This document shows positions 49,821 to 58,581 of a DNA stretch of 64,000 nucleotides, piece after piece. Below the pieces are notes generated by a model, which was not told the DNA's origin, did no database searches, and saw only the letters and a list, made by a program, of their open reading frames with translations. Made by a program: the position numbers and the translations under genes. The DNA lies in the NCBI RefSeq assembly GCF_013181195.1, contig NZ_SMZP01000001.1, positions 248,001 to 312,000 of the forward strand. The letters run 5' to 3'. Numbering within the stretch: the first letter of the stretch is position 1; every line of letters starts with the position of its first letter. This DNA comes from Caulobacter sp. RHG1 (GTDB taxonomy: Bacteria; Pseudomonadota; Alphaproteobacteria; Caulobacterales; Caulobacteraceae).

Positions 49821-51537
49821 AGGCGTTCGCGCCCTCGGGCGCAGGGCGCTTCAGGGCTTCGACGAGCAGATGCGGGTGGCTGTACGAGATGAACCGGCCG
49901 GCGTCGGGGATCATGTCGAACCGGGCTTCAGGCAGGACCGATCGCCAGTAGTGGAGCGTTTCGGTCGCGTCGTGCATGAAATCGGTCGCGCCGATCAGGA
50001 ACGTCAGCTTCTGCGAGTTGGGCTGCAGCGCCGGCTTGCCCGAGGTCGCCTGGATCACCTGTTCGCGGACCAGGCCATCGATGCGTCCTTCGCGAAACGG
50101 GATCAGCTTGCGATAGAAGTCCATCATCAGGGCCGGGTCATCCATGGCTGTCTTGTCGGCCGGACTGGCCGAGGTCCATTCGCGCATGATCCCGGCGATG
50201 CGCTGATAGCTCGCCAAGGCGGTGATGACGCGAAACACCGACGCCACGGCCCAAGGACGCCTCGCGAACTGACGCTTGAGGTTGGGGATCATGCCGACGG
50301 CCTTCTGGCCTGAGGCGGAATCCGGCTCCGGCGCGTCGACGATGACCTTCTCGATCAGGTCGGGACACGCGCGCAGCAGGGCGAGCACGACGTGCACCGG
50401 CCCGTGGGCGATGACCGCGACCTGGGGCCATCGCATCTGTTCGCAAAGCGCCCCGACGTCATCCGCGCAGCGTTGGAGATAGGCGTCCCCCTGACAGTCG
50501 GAGGGGGCGGGGTCGGTGTCGCCATAGCCGGGACGATCCGGCGAAATCGGCCGATAGCCCCGATCCTGCAGCGCGGCGACCAGGGCACGGTCGACGCCCC
50601 GGCAGTTCATGGTGTTGTGCAGGATGATGACCGGACGTCCGCCCGCGGGGCCATAGTCGCTGGCGACGATCTTGCGGCCACGCCCGTCCTCGACGACGAG
50701 GGTGCGGCTGAAGGGCGGCGGATAGGGCTCGGGAGTCGGAATTTCGCCGGCGACGACGGCTAGGCCGCGCAGGTCCGCGAACAGACGCGCCAGCCCGATG
50801 GCGCTCGAGACGCCGGTCGCGGCAAACACCGCCGCCAGTTGCTTCTTCGCCAGCGCCTCCGAGATCCCCAGGGCCAGCGCCGCCTCCTTGCGACTGGCGC
50901 CGTCGGCGATCAGGCCGGCGAGCCGCCGCTGGGTCACCGACAACGAAAACAGCTCGCCCACCCCGTGGTCGCTTTCACCGCTGGCGTCGAGACCCAGGGA
51001 CCCGACGCCGGCCCAGGTGATCAGGCGCGGAAGATTGGGCGCCCAAATGGCCGCCCTGGCCTGCGCCAGATACTCACGAGCGGTGTTGAAACTGACCTTC
51101 GCCGCCTTGGCCGCGGCCTTCACGTCACTCTGTTCGTAAAGGGCGATCACGGTCCGGATGACCGCCGGCGACAGCCCAAACGCTTCTCCGAACCGCTCCA
51201 GGCGGATCCGCACCCCGGCCGGCGCGAGCCGACAGATGGCGACCCCCGATTGCGGTCGCACCAGCCGTGCGGGCGGCGAAAGCCAGCCCTTCGCGTGGTC
51301 GAGCGGCGCCACCGCTACCACGGTGACCGCCCCATCGTGCTCCTCTACGGGGACGACTTCGTACGATGTCGCTCGCGGGTTGCTCCAGCCGATGTCGATC
51401 AGGTTCAGGCGTGTCGCCAGACTGTAGCCCGCGACAAAGCCGTGAGGGTCGTCGAGGATCGCCCCGTCCCGCCCGACGATCCCGACCTCGACCAGGGGAA
51501 CGCCAGGTTCGACGGGCGGACGGAGTGACGGCGCCAA
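49819..51537 (-). CDS. Tandem LuxR-type HTH fused to an apparently inactive alpha/beta-hydrolase domain (572 aa)
   Basis: An N-terminal sensory-like region (about 1-115) is followed by two HTHs of the LuxR type, FGLSPAVIRTVIALYEQSDV (near 120-175) and FSLSVTQRRLAGLIADGASR (near 200-255). An alpha/beta-hydrolase fold spans about 290-560 (VIILHNTMN, SPDRPGYGDTDP). Its elbow reads VIAHGPVHV instead of GHSxG, so the nucleophile position is Gly. The late His position reads DAGRF, so it is Arg. It may therefore bind a ligand without cleaving it. The start is a TTG directly after a stop codon with a weak ribosome site. It lies upstream of the RTX gene on the same strand. Confidence 0.78.
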   Translation of the reverse strand: MAPSLRPPVEPGVPLVEVGIVGRDGAILDDPHGFVAGYSLATRLNLIDIGWSNPRATSYEVVPVEEHDGAVTVVAVAPLDHAKGWLSPPARLVRPQSGVAICRLAPAGVRIRLERFGEAFGLSPAVIRTVIALYEQSDVKAAAKAAKVSFNTAREYLAQARAAIWAPNLPRLITWAGVGSLGLDASGESDHGVGELFSLSVTQRRLAGLIADGASRKEAALALGISEALAKKQLAAVFAATGVSSAIGLARLFADLRGLAVVAGEIPTPEPYPPPFSRTLVVEDGRGRKIVASDYGPAGGRPVIILHNTMNCRGVDRALVAALQDRGYRPISPDRPGYGDTDPAPSDCQGDAYLQRCADDVGALCEQMRWPQVAVIAHGPVHVVLALLRACPDLIEKVIVDAPEPDSASGQKAVGMIPNLKRQFARRPWAVASVFRVITALASYQRIAGIMREWTSASPADKTAMDDPALMMDFYRKLIPFREGRIDGLVREQVIQATSGKPALQPNSQKLTFLIGATDFMHDATETLHYWRSVLPEARFDMIPDAGRFISYSHPHLLVEALKRPAPEGANA

Positions 51538-51708
51538 GGTCTAGAGCCTGTTCCTGATTGCGACCCGCACATCACGTCCAGGCAGCTGCGACCTGTGCCG
51601 CCTCGCCCCTGGCTGTCAACGCCGCTCTCCCTACAAATGGGGATGCCCTTCTGCGCCGCCCCACTAAATTCTCTTCGAGATGGCATATCGAGATCCCTGG
51701 GGGCGATC

Positions 51709-52815
51709 GTGCTGAGAAGTGACGATCATTGGCTTGAGATCAGCGACCTCTTTGGCGCAGCGGCCTTGAGCGGAGACTGGGCCGAGGCGTTGAATGGGCT
51801 CGCCGACGGATGCGGCGGCGCGCATGGCCAGTTGATAGGCGTCGGCCCCTCGCCTTCGATCCAGTTCAACCTCTCCCCCCGGCTGGCGGCGGACGATCTG
51901 GATGAGTTCGTCGCGATCGGCGGCGCGGATCCTGTCACCAACCCTCGCGTGCGGATGGGTCTGCGCCTGCCCGTGCTCGAAGCCTGGCACGAGGTCGACT
52001 GCCTCGATGCGGCCGAGGCCAGCCCAGCCTACGGCGACTTCTGCCGTCGCCACGACATTCCCTACGGCAGCCAGGTGAACCTGGCGCACGATGCTTCGGG
52101 CCTGGTGGGGCTGGCGGTGCTGCGAACCAGAGTTCAGGGCGCGCCGGAAGCGGCCGACCGCCGGGCCTTCGAAGCCCTGGCGCCGCATGTCCGCGCGGCC
52201 GTCAAGCTGCAGCAGGCGCTGGAAGGCCGGGGCGCTCAACTGCTGGCCGGCGCGATGGAGGGGCTGGGACGCATCGCTTTCGTCTGCGACCGTCATGGCC
52301 TGGTCCAGGCCATGACGCCGTCCGCCGAGCAGGCCCTGCACACCGGTCCCCTGAAACTCCGGCGCGGCCGGCTGGGCGTAGCCAACCCCGCCGCCTCCCA
52401 TCGGCTTGAAGTCGCGATCGACCGAGCCAGCCAAGGCGCGACGTCGCCTGGCCAGGGACCGACCGTAACCCTGGCGACGCCAGGCGATGGGATCGGCGCG
52501 CCAACGATCATCGACGTCGTCGCCCTTCCCGCGGCTCCTTACGCCCTGGGCTTCGAGCCTCGCGTTCTCGTCGTGGTTCAAGGCGCCGGGCGCAGCCAGT
52601 CGGAGATCGAGCAACTGCTGCAGTCCGCCTATGGCCTGACCGCGGCCGAAGCCCACGTCGCCGCCTGCCTGGGAAATGGCGACAGCCCGGAAGGCATCGC
52701 GATGGCGCGGCAGGTCTCCGCCGGCACGATCAGGACGCAGCTCCGATCCATCTACCAAAAGCTGGACGTCAACCGGCAACTGGAGCTCGCCGCACGCCTC
52801 GCCGCGTTCCGCTAG
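51709..52815 (+). CDS. LuxR family transcriptional regulator (368 aa)
   Basis: I prefer GTG 51709 (VLRSDDHWLEISDLFGAA) because GGGGGCG lies just upstream. In-frame ATGs at 51595 and 51640 lack a ribosome site. The N-terminal 300 residues look like a GAF/PAS-type sensory region (AFEALAPHVRAAVKLQQALE, FVCDRHGLVQAMTPSAEQAL). The C-terminal LuxR HTH reads LTAAEAHVAACLGNGDSPEG followed by VSAGTIRTQLRSIYQKLDVN. It is divergent from the LuxR-hydrolase fusion, and the two may regulate one another or the RTX gene. There is no receiver domain. Confidence 0.82.
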   Translation: MLRSDDHWLEISDLFGAAALSGDWAEALNGLADGCGGAHGQLIGVGPSPSIQFNLSPRLAADDLDEFVAIGGADPVTNPRVRMGLRLPVLEAWHEVDCLDAAEASPAYGDFCRRHDIPYGSQVNLAHDASGLVGLAVLRTRVQGAPEAADRRAFEALAPHVRAAVKLQQALEGRGAQLLAGAMEGLGRIAFVCDRHGLVQAMTPSAEQALHTGPLKLRRGRLGVANPAASHRLEVAIDRASQGATSPGQGPTVTLATPGDGIGAPTIIDVVALPAAPYALGFEPRVLVVVQGAGRSQSEIEQLLQSAYGLTAAEAHVAACLGNGDSPEGIAMARQVSAGTIRTQLRSIYQKLDVNRQLELAARLAAFR

Positions 52816-52910
52816 GAACGTCAGGCGCGCCCACTCACAAGGCCCGGGACGATCAGGATTTCTCTTCGACGAAGAAGATTATTGCGCGCGCAGCCGGCGC
52901 GACGCGGGCG

Positions 52911-52944
52911 CTAGGCTGCAACCTCCAGACGCTGAAAAGCCTAG
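52911..52944 (+). promoter_or_regulatory. Leader hairpin adjacent to the metY ribosome-binding site
   Basis: CTAGGCT (52911-52917) and AGCCTAG (52938-52944) are perfectly complementary around a 20-base loop. The 3' arm runs straight into the Shine-Dalgarno GAGGAG (52944-52949), 6 bases before the ATG. Such a hairpin could modulate translation. It does not match the SAM-II or SAM/SAH consensus that I know. Confidence 0.4.
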
Positions 52945-52955
52945 AGGAGACGCCG

Positions 52956-54272
52956 ATGTCCGATCGCAAGCTGCATCCCGAGACCCTGGCCCTGCACGCC
53001 GGTTGGCGCGCCGATCCAGCGACGGGCGCGGTCGCTCCCCCGATCTATCAGACCACGTCGTACCAGTTCCAAAGCACCGAGCACGCCTCGGACCTGTTCG
53101 CGCTGCGCCAGCTGGGCAACATCTACACGCGCATCGGTAACCCGACGATCGACATCCTGGAGCAGCGCCTGGCCGCCCTGGAGGGCGGCGCGGCGGCCCT
53201 GGCGGTGGCCTCAGGCCAGGCGGCTTCGGCCTTCGCCCTGCAGAACCTGGCGCGGACCGGCGACAACGTCGTCAGCTCGACCGACCTCTATGGCGGCACC
53301 TGGAACCTCTTCGCCAACACCTTGCGTGACCAAGGGATCGAGGTCCGTTTCGTCGATCCCGAAGACCCCGAAGCCTTCGCCCGCGCGACCGACGATCGCA
53401 CCCGCGCCTACTACGCCGAGACCCTGCCCAATCCCAAGCTGACGGTCTTTCCGATCGCCGAGGTCGCTGCGATCGGCCGCCGGCTGGGCGTGCCGCTGAT
53501 CGTCGACAACACCGCCGCGCCCTTGCTGGCGCGACCGTTCGACCACGGCGCGGCCATCGTCGTCTATTCGACCACCAAGTACATCGGCGGCCACGGCACC
53601 TCGATCGGCGGCGTAATCATCGACGGCGGCAATTTCGACTGGGCCGCGCATCCGCAGCGTCAGCCGCTGTTGAACACCCCTGACCCCAGCTATCACGGCG
53701 CGGTCTGGAGTGAGGCGGCCAAGCCGTTGGGCCCGATCGCCTACATCCTGCGCGCCCGCACGGTGCTGCTGCGCGACCTGGGCGCGGCGCTGTCGCCATT
53801 CAACGCCTTCCAGATCCTGCAAGGTCTTGAGACCCTGCCGCTGCGGATCGCTCGCCATTCTCAGAACGCCCAGGCCGTGGCCGACTTCCTGGCCCAGCGC
53901 CCCGAGGTCGTGCGAGTCATCCATCCGTCGGCGCAGGACGGCCTGCGCCGGGAGCGGGCCGATCGTTATCTCTCGGGCGGATACGGCGGCCCGGTCGGCT
54001 TCGAACTGGCCGGCGGCCGCGAGGCCGGGCGCGCCTTCATCGACAGCCTGGCGCTGTTCTATCACGTGGCTAATATCGGCGATGCGCGCAGCCTGGCCAT
54101 CCATCCGGCCTCGACCACCCACTCTCAGCTCAGCGCCGAGGACCAGAAGGCCACGGGCGTCTCCGACGGCTATGTGCGACTGTCGGTGGGCCTGGAGCAT
54201 ATCGACGACATCCTGGCCGATCTCGACCAGGCGTTGGCCGCATCCGGCGGTCTGCGGGCGGCGGCCGAATAG
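52956..54272 (+). CDS. metY: O-acetylhomoserine sulfhydrylase (PLP-dependent, Cys/Met metabolism family)
   Basis: The 438-residue protein has the family layout: an N-terminal clamp (YQTTSYQFQSTEHASDLFAL), the PLP ring-stacking region (ASGQAASAFALQNLARTGDN), and the Schiff-base Lys in VYSTTKYIGGHGTSIGG. The C-terminal LSVGLEHIDDILADL is also typical. It makes homocysteine from O-acetylhomoserine and sulfide, linking the sulfide made by the cysI/cysH operon to methionine. The length (about 430) suits OAH sulfhydrylase rather than the shorter cystathionine enzymes. GAGGAG precedes the ATG. The stop overlaps the next gene's GTG by 1 base. Confidence 0.88.
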   Translation: MSDRKLHPETLALHAGWRADPATGAVAPPIYQTTSYQFQSTEHASDLFALRQLGNIYTRIGNPTIDILEQRLAALEGGAAALAVASGQAASAFALQNLARTGDNVVSSTDLYGGTWNLFANTLRDQGIEVRFVDPEDPEAFARATDDRTRAYYAETLPNPKLTVFPIAEVAAIGRRLGVPLIVDNTAAPLLARPFDHGAAIVVYSTTKYIGGHGTSIGGVIIDGGNFDWAAHPQRQPLLNTPDPSYHGAVWSEAAKPLGPIAYILRARTVLLRDLGAALSPFNAFQILQGLETLPLRIARHSQNAQAVADFLAQRPEVVRVIHPSAQDGLRRERADRYLSGGYGGPVGFELAGGREAGRAFIDSLALFYHVANIGDARSLAIHPASTTHSQLSAEDQKATGVSDGYVRLSVGLEHIDDILADLDQALAASGGLRAAAE

Positions 54273-55306
54273 TGAGCCTTGCGGACGCCTGCGCCCGGCT
54301 GCCGACCCTGGATTTCTCGCAATTCCGGGGACCGCCGCCTGTGCGCCAGGCGTTCCTCGCCGCGCTGCGCGAGGTCCTGCACGACCACGGCTTCTTCTAT
54401 GTCACGGGCCATGGCGTCGATCCTGGACTGATCGCAGAGGTCACCGCCACGGCCAAACGGTTCTTCGCCCTGCCCTCGGCCGAGAAGCTGAAGATCGAAA
54501 TGATCAGGTCGCCGCACTTTCGCGGTTACACCCCCGCGGGCCAGGAGCGCACGCGCGGGCAGCCCGACTGGCGCGAGCAACTCGACATCAACACCGAAGG
54601 TCTAGCGGTCCAGATGACCCCGGACATGCCGGCGTGGCGACGCCTGCAGGGACCCAACCAGTGGCCGGACGCCCTTCCCGAATTCAGGCCTCTGCTTCTG
54701 GCCTACCAGGCGGAGGTCACGCGCCTGGGCGTGGCCTTGCTGGAGGCGATCGCCGTCGCCCTCGAGCAGCCGCCGACCGCTTTCGCCGACATCTTCGCGC
54801 CCAGCCCGTCGCAGCTTCTCAAGATCATTCGCTATCCCGGCCGCGAGACGGCCGCCAGCGACCAGGGCGTCGGCGCGCATCGGGACGGCGGGTTCGTGAC
54901 CATGCTGCTGCAGGACGAGGTCGCCGGCCTGCGCGTACAGGGTCGTGACGGCGCCTGGATCGCCGCGCCGCCCTCCCCTGGGACCTTCGTGATCAACGCC
55001 GGCGAGTTGCTGGAGCTGGCCACCGATGGCTTCGTTCGCGCCGCCATCCACGACGTCGTCGCCCCACCCGCCGGCGTCGAGCGGTTTTCGATCGCCTTCT
55101 TCCTGGGCTCACGTCCGGACGCGACGATCCCGGTCATCCCCTTGCCGGATGCGCTGAAGGCCAGCCAGCGCGGCCTTTCGGTCGATCCCCTGAACCCGAT
55201 CTTCCGCGAGGTCGGGCGCAACCAGCTCAAGAGCCGGCTACGCTCGCACCCCGATGTCGCCCGCGCGCACTATGCGGACCTGCTGGCGGGCGCCGACTGG
55301 GCCTAG
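54272..55306 (+). CDS. 2-oxoglutarate/Fe(II)-dependent oxygenase (isopenicillin N synthase family)
   Basis: The 344-residue protein has the DIOX_N start (PTLDFSQF, DHGFFYVTGHGVD) and the jelly-roll core. GAHRDGGFVTMLLQDEVAGL supplies the HxD iron ligands. AAIHDVVAPP supplies the distal His, followed by RFSIAFFLG with the 2OG-binding Arg. It would hydroxylate or desaturate a small molecule. It starts with GTG overlapping the metY stop (TAGTG), so the two are coupled and the substrate may be a sulfur compound. The exact reaction is unknown. Confidence 0.85.
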   Translation: MSLADACARLPTLDFSQFRGPPPVRQAFLAALREVLHDHGFFYVTGHGVDPGLIAEVTATAKRFFALPSAEKLKIEMIRSPHFRGYTPAGQERTRGQPDWREQLDINTEGLAVQMTPDMPAWRRLQGPNQWPDALPEFRPLLLAYQAEVTRLGVALLEAIAVALEQPPTAFADIFAPSPSQLLKIIRYPGRETAASDQGVGAHRDGGFVTMLLQDEVAGLRVQGRDGAWIAAPPSPGTFVINAGELLELATDGFVRAAIHDVVAPPAGVERFSIAFFLGSRPDATIPVIPLPDALKASQRGLSVDPLNPIFREVGRNQLKSRLRSHPDVARAHYADLLAGADWA

Positions 55307-55308
55307 CC

Positions 55309-56073
55309 CTAGGATCCGCCGCGGACCTTGGCCAGCTCGGCGCGCGCTATGGCGAGATCCCGCTGAAACGCCGGATCCGCCGACAGGCTGGCGAACACCG
55401 CCCCGCCCAGCACACGCCCGGCCTCCACGTCGCTACGGAAGTGGACGCCGCACACCGCGCGGCTGTCGCCATAGTCCAGGCCGCGCTTGAGCACCGCCTC
55501 GCGGCGATCCGGCGCGAGGCTGGCCAGAACCAGAGCCCAGGTCCATCCCGTGGCCGAATGGCCGGACGGATAGGAGCTGCTCTTGGCCAGCCACGGCTCG
55601 GGCGCGATGCAGATCGGGGCCGGGGTCTCGACGAAGGGCCGCGGCCGGAAGGTGGTCGTCTTCAGCTCGTGCTGAGCCAGCTGAATCTCGCCCAACACCT
55701 TTCCCAGCAGCAGGGTCAGGGTCGGCGCCGTCTTGGGATCGACACGGACCTGAAGCGCGTCGGCGAACGCCTTGAAGGGCGCTTCGGGGGTCTCGATCTC
55801 GTTGTCGGCCGCCGCCTGGCTCCAGCGCGGCGAGCCCTGCAAGGCGCGTGAGGCGACGAAAGCCTCCTGATCGGCCTTGCCTTGGCTCGAACTCGGCAGG
55901 GGCGGCGGCGGGATGAACGCCGCCGCGTTCAGGGCCGCGCTCTTGGCGCCGTAGCCGCCCGGATGATCCTCGAAGCCGCGCCAGAACTCCTCCTGCGCGC
56001 AAGCGCCGCCGGCAAGGCTGGCGACGCACAGGGCGCCGCCGATCAGGATCGCGATCCCTTTTGCCTGCCTCAT
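55309..56073 (-). CDS. Exported class A nonspecific acid phosphatase (PAP2 fold)
   Basis: The 254-residue protein from ATG 56073 has a signal peptide (MRQAKGIAILIGGALCVASL, then AGGACAQ). The PAP2/class A phosphatase motifs are present: FRPRPFVETP (KxxxxxxRP-like), SSYPSGHSATGWTWALVLAS, and SRAVCGVHFRSDVEAGR with the catalytic His. Members release phosphate from organic monoesters in the periplasm. It starts 4 bases after the stop of the TonB receptor gene, so the pair probably imports and hydrolyses a phosphorylated nutrient. Upstream in-frame residues belong to the receptor's region and are not part of it. Confidence 0.9.
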   Translation of the reverse strand: MRQAKGIAILIGGALCVASLAGGACAQEEFWRGFEDHPGGYGAKSAALNAAAFIPPPPLPSSSQGKADQEAFVASRALQGSPRWSQAAADNEIETPEAPFKAFADALQVRVDPKTAPTLTLLLGKVLGEIQLAQHELKTTTFRPRPFVETPAPICIAPEPWLAKSSSYPSGHSATGWTWALVLASLAPDRREAVLKRGLDYGDSRAVCGVHFRSDVEAGRVLGGAVFASLSADPAFQRDLAIARAELAKVRGGS

Positions 56074-56077
56074 GGGT

Positions 56078-58276
56078 CTAGATCTCCAGGTTGATGCGCA
56101 CGCCGATCGTCCGCGGCTGGTGCGGCGAGGTCGTGCGGCGCGACGAGCTGTTGAAGCCGTTTCGGGTCTCTTCGTAGTACTCATTGAAGAGATTGCGCAC
56201 CCACAGACCTACCCGCCAGTTGGCGTCACGAGGTCCAGCCGAGAGATTGGCGTTGGCCACCCAATAGCCCGGAATGACCGAGGTGGTCGTCACCGAATAG
56301 AGGCTGCTGCGGTAGGCGTAGTTGGTCTCGGCCCGCACCGCCCAATCGCCCAGCTCGGTATCGTAGGACAGCGAGCCACCGTAGGACCAGGTCGGGAAGC
56401 CCAGACGCTGGTTGGACAGGTCGTTGGCGATGATCCGCGTCCAGGGACCGTTGACTGGATTGGCCGCATCGGTCGCCGTGCCGTCGATGGCGAAGTACTC
56501 GTCGTACTCGCCCTTCTTGTAGCTGCCGAACTGGGTCAGCTGCACGCCGTGGCCCAGCACGAGCGCCAACTCGGCCTCGGCGCCGTAGATGTGCGACTTG
56601 GGCGCGTTGGTGATCTTGCCCAGGCGCCCGGTGATGGTGTCGTACTCCAGCCCTTGCACCTGCTGGTCGCGATAGTCGTAGTAGAAGGCCGCGGCGTTCA
56701 GGCGGACCCGGCGCTCGAACAGTTCCGAACGCACGCCAGCCTCGTAGGCCCAGACGATCTCGGGCCTGAACGGCGTGGCCGAGGTGGTGTTGTAGGTGGT
56801 GAAGCCGCCCGACTTCACCCCGCGCGAGACGTTGGCGTAGGTCAGGACATCCGGCGCCAGCTTGTACTCGGCGCCGAAGCGGCCGGAGACTTCCGACAGG
56901 CCGGTCTTGTAGGTCTGCAGCGCCGGAACGGTCTGCCCCGCCTGGGTCGTACCCGAACTCTTCAGCGTGCGATCCTCGTCCTCGTAGCGCAGGCCGCCGA
57001 TCAGGCTGAAGCGATCCGTCAGCGCGTACTTGAAGTTGGAGAACAGGCCGAACGCCTCGACGTCCTGCTGGTAGGCGGTGTTGACCAGATTCGCGACCGA
57101 CCGGAACTGCGTATAGAAGCCGCCGTCATTGGCCTCGTCGGCATAGTGCGCGCCGACCAGCCAGGTGAACGGCCCGTCGCCCTTCGAGGTCAGGCGCAGC
57201 TCCTGCGAGAAGACGTCGATGTCGTTGTAGAAGTAGACGTCGGACTCGTAATAGCGGGTCGAGTCCCAGTCGTTGTACTCCTTGCGGCTGAAGCTCTGAC
57301 GCGCGGTCAGCGAGGTCAGGTCGGCGAAGCCGAGATCCACCGTGAACCGGGCGTTGAGGTCGACACCCTCGTTGTTGCGGAACGGCTTGGCGTCCGTGCC
57401 GACGCCGGCGACGGCGGCCAGCACCGGCGAGATCCGCCAGCCCGTGATGCGCCAGGCCGTATCGGCCGGATAGGTCGGACCGCCGACCGCGGCATAGGGC
57501 GTCAGCAGGCGAAAGCCCAGGCCATCGGACTTGTCGCGGGTATAGGTCGCCGCCAGGTCCAGAGTGGTCTTCTCGGACACGTCCCAGGTCAGGCGGCCGC
57601 GGACGGCGGTGCGATTGGCGTCACCCAGCTTTTCGCCCGTGTCGCGATTGTACTGCCAGGCCCCGCCCTGCTCCGTCGTCGCCGCCAGACGCGCCCGCAC
57701 GGTGTCCGAAAGCGGCCCCGACACGAACCCTTCCAGCTGATAGCGGTCATAGGAGCCGTACTCGGCGCTGGCCCCGGCATGGAGCTCGCGCGTCGGCGCG
57801 CGGGTGATGATGTTGACCGCCCCGCCGGTGGTGTTGCGGCCATAGAGCGTGCCCTGGGGGCCGCGCAGCACCTCGATCCGCTCGACGTCGAACAGGCTGC
57901 CCTGCGTCGTCACGGTGTAGGGGTGGGAAACCTCGTCGACATAGACGCCGACGGTCGAGGCGTTGTTGCTGGAGTATTCGCGCGCGCCGATCCCGCGGAT
58001 GCGGAATTGCGGCTGGCCGCCGCCGAACTGGCTGTCGACCTCCAGGTTGGGGATCGCCGTCTCCAGGTCGTTCACGATGTTGATGTTCTTTTCCTGCAGC
58101 TGCGTCCCGCTGACGACGCTGAGCGCCAGGCCAACGGTGTTGGCCGCCTCGGCCCGCCGCTGGGCCGTGACCACAACCTGGTCCAGGGCGTTGGCCTGCT
58201 CTTCGGCCATGGCCCCGCCGGCCGCCCAAACCAGCGCCAAAGAAGACACCGCGGCGAATTTACCTGATCTGCGCAC
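56078..58276 (-). CDS. TonB-dependent outer membrane receptor (732 aa)
   Basis: A signal peptide (MRRSGKFAAVSSLALVWAAG) precedes a TonB-box-like ALDQVVVTAQRRAE. The plug domain carries FRIRGIGAREYSSNNASTVG and IEVLRGPQGTLYGRNTTGGA. The 22-stranded barrel ends in IGVRINLEI. Such receptors import scarce solutes across the outer membrane using TonB energy. The plug resembles the iron/other-substrate group of Caulobacterales, and the ligand cannot be named. The acid phosphatase gene 4 bases downstream suggests a phosphorylated substrate. A Pho-box-like site lies 69 bases upstream. Confidence 0.92.
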   Translation of the reverse strand: MRRSGKFAAVSSLALVWAAGGAMAEEQANALDQVVVTAQRRAEAANTVGLALSVVSGTQLQEKNINIVNDLETAIPNLEVDSQFGGGQPQFRIRGIGAREYSSNNASTVGVYVDEVSHPYTVTTQGSLFDVERIEVLRGPQGTLYGRNTTGGAVNIITRAPTRELHAGASAEYGSYDRYQLEGFVSGPLSDTVRARLAATTEQGGAWQYNRDTGEKLGDANRTAVRGRLTWDVSEKTTLDLAATYTRDKSDGLGFRLLTPYAAVGGPTYPADTAWRITGWRISPVLAAVAGVGTDAKPFRNNEGVDLNARFTVDLGFADLTSLTARQSFSRKEYNDWDSTRYYESDVYFYNDIDVFSQELRLTSKGDGPFTWLVGAHYADEANDGGFYTQFRSVANLVNTAYQQDVEAFGLFSNFKYALTDRFSLIGGLRYEDEDRTLKSSGTTQAGQTVPALQTYKTGLSEVSGRFGAEYKLAPDVLTYANVSRGVKSGGFTTYNTTSATPFRPEIVWAYEAGVRSELFERRVRLNAAAFYYDYRDQQVQGLEYDTITGRLGKITNAPKSHIYGAEAELALVLGHGVQLTQFGSYKKGEYDEYFAIDGTATDAANPVNGPWTRIIANDLSNQRLGFPTWSYGGSLSYDTELGDWAVRAETNYAYRSSLYSVTTTSVIPGYWVANANLSAGPRDANWRVGLWVRNLFNEYYEETRNGFNSSSRRTTSPHQPRTIGVRINLEI

Positions 58277-58344
58277 CGAAACCCCCAGTCTCTAACTATG
58301 AAATGATCCATGCGGCCACCTGCGCGCTCCCGGCCGAACCGAGA

Positions 58345-58362
58345 TCGTCACAAAACCGTCAC
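58345..58362 (+). promoter_or_regulatory. Pho-box-like direct repeat between divergent TonB receptor genes
   Basis: TCGTCACAAAACCGTCAC consists of two GTCAC-ending 7-mers separated by AAAA, an 11-base period matching the PhoB box (CTGTCAT-AAAA-CTGTCAC type). It reads on the plus strand, with a TTAAAT-like -10 at 58376-58381, toward the receptor gene at 58582. It also lies 69 bases before the minus-strand receptor and phosphatase operon. Confidence 0.6.
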
Positions 58363-58510
58363 GCTAAATTCCTACTTAAATTGTAGAGTTATGCGGTTTC
58401 AGAAATTCTGGTCTCGGCATTGGCGAGGCTGCAGAGCCCGAGGCCATGCCGGTCGAGGTCCGCTGAACCCCCGCCAAAAGCGCCTCATGACCCGATAAGG
58501 CGCTAACGAT

Positions 58511-58529
58511 AACGGTTACCGTAACCGTT
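58511..58529. promoter_or_regulatory. 19-base palindromic candidate operator
   Basis: AACGGTTACCGTAACCGTT is a perfect odd palindrome with 9-base arms. It lies 53 bases before the start of the plus-strand TonB receptor gene. It would suit a dimeric repressor such as a LacI-, TetR- or Fur-family protein. The arms GTTAC/GTAAC faintly recall alphaproteobacterial Zur sites but with a shorter spacer. Confidence 0.5.
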
Positions 58530-58581
58530 CTTAACGGCGCGCCCGCGTTCGAACCGGCCGATGAAGACCTGGGGAACGACG

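Noticed and set aside
52816..52955. SAM-II or SAM/SAH riboswitch upstream of metY
   Set aside because: Only a single hairpin is visible. The conserved pseudoknot elements of these classes could not be found.
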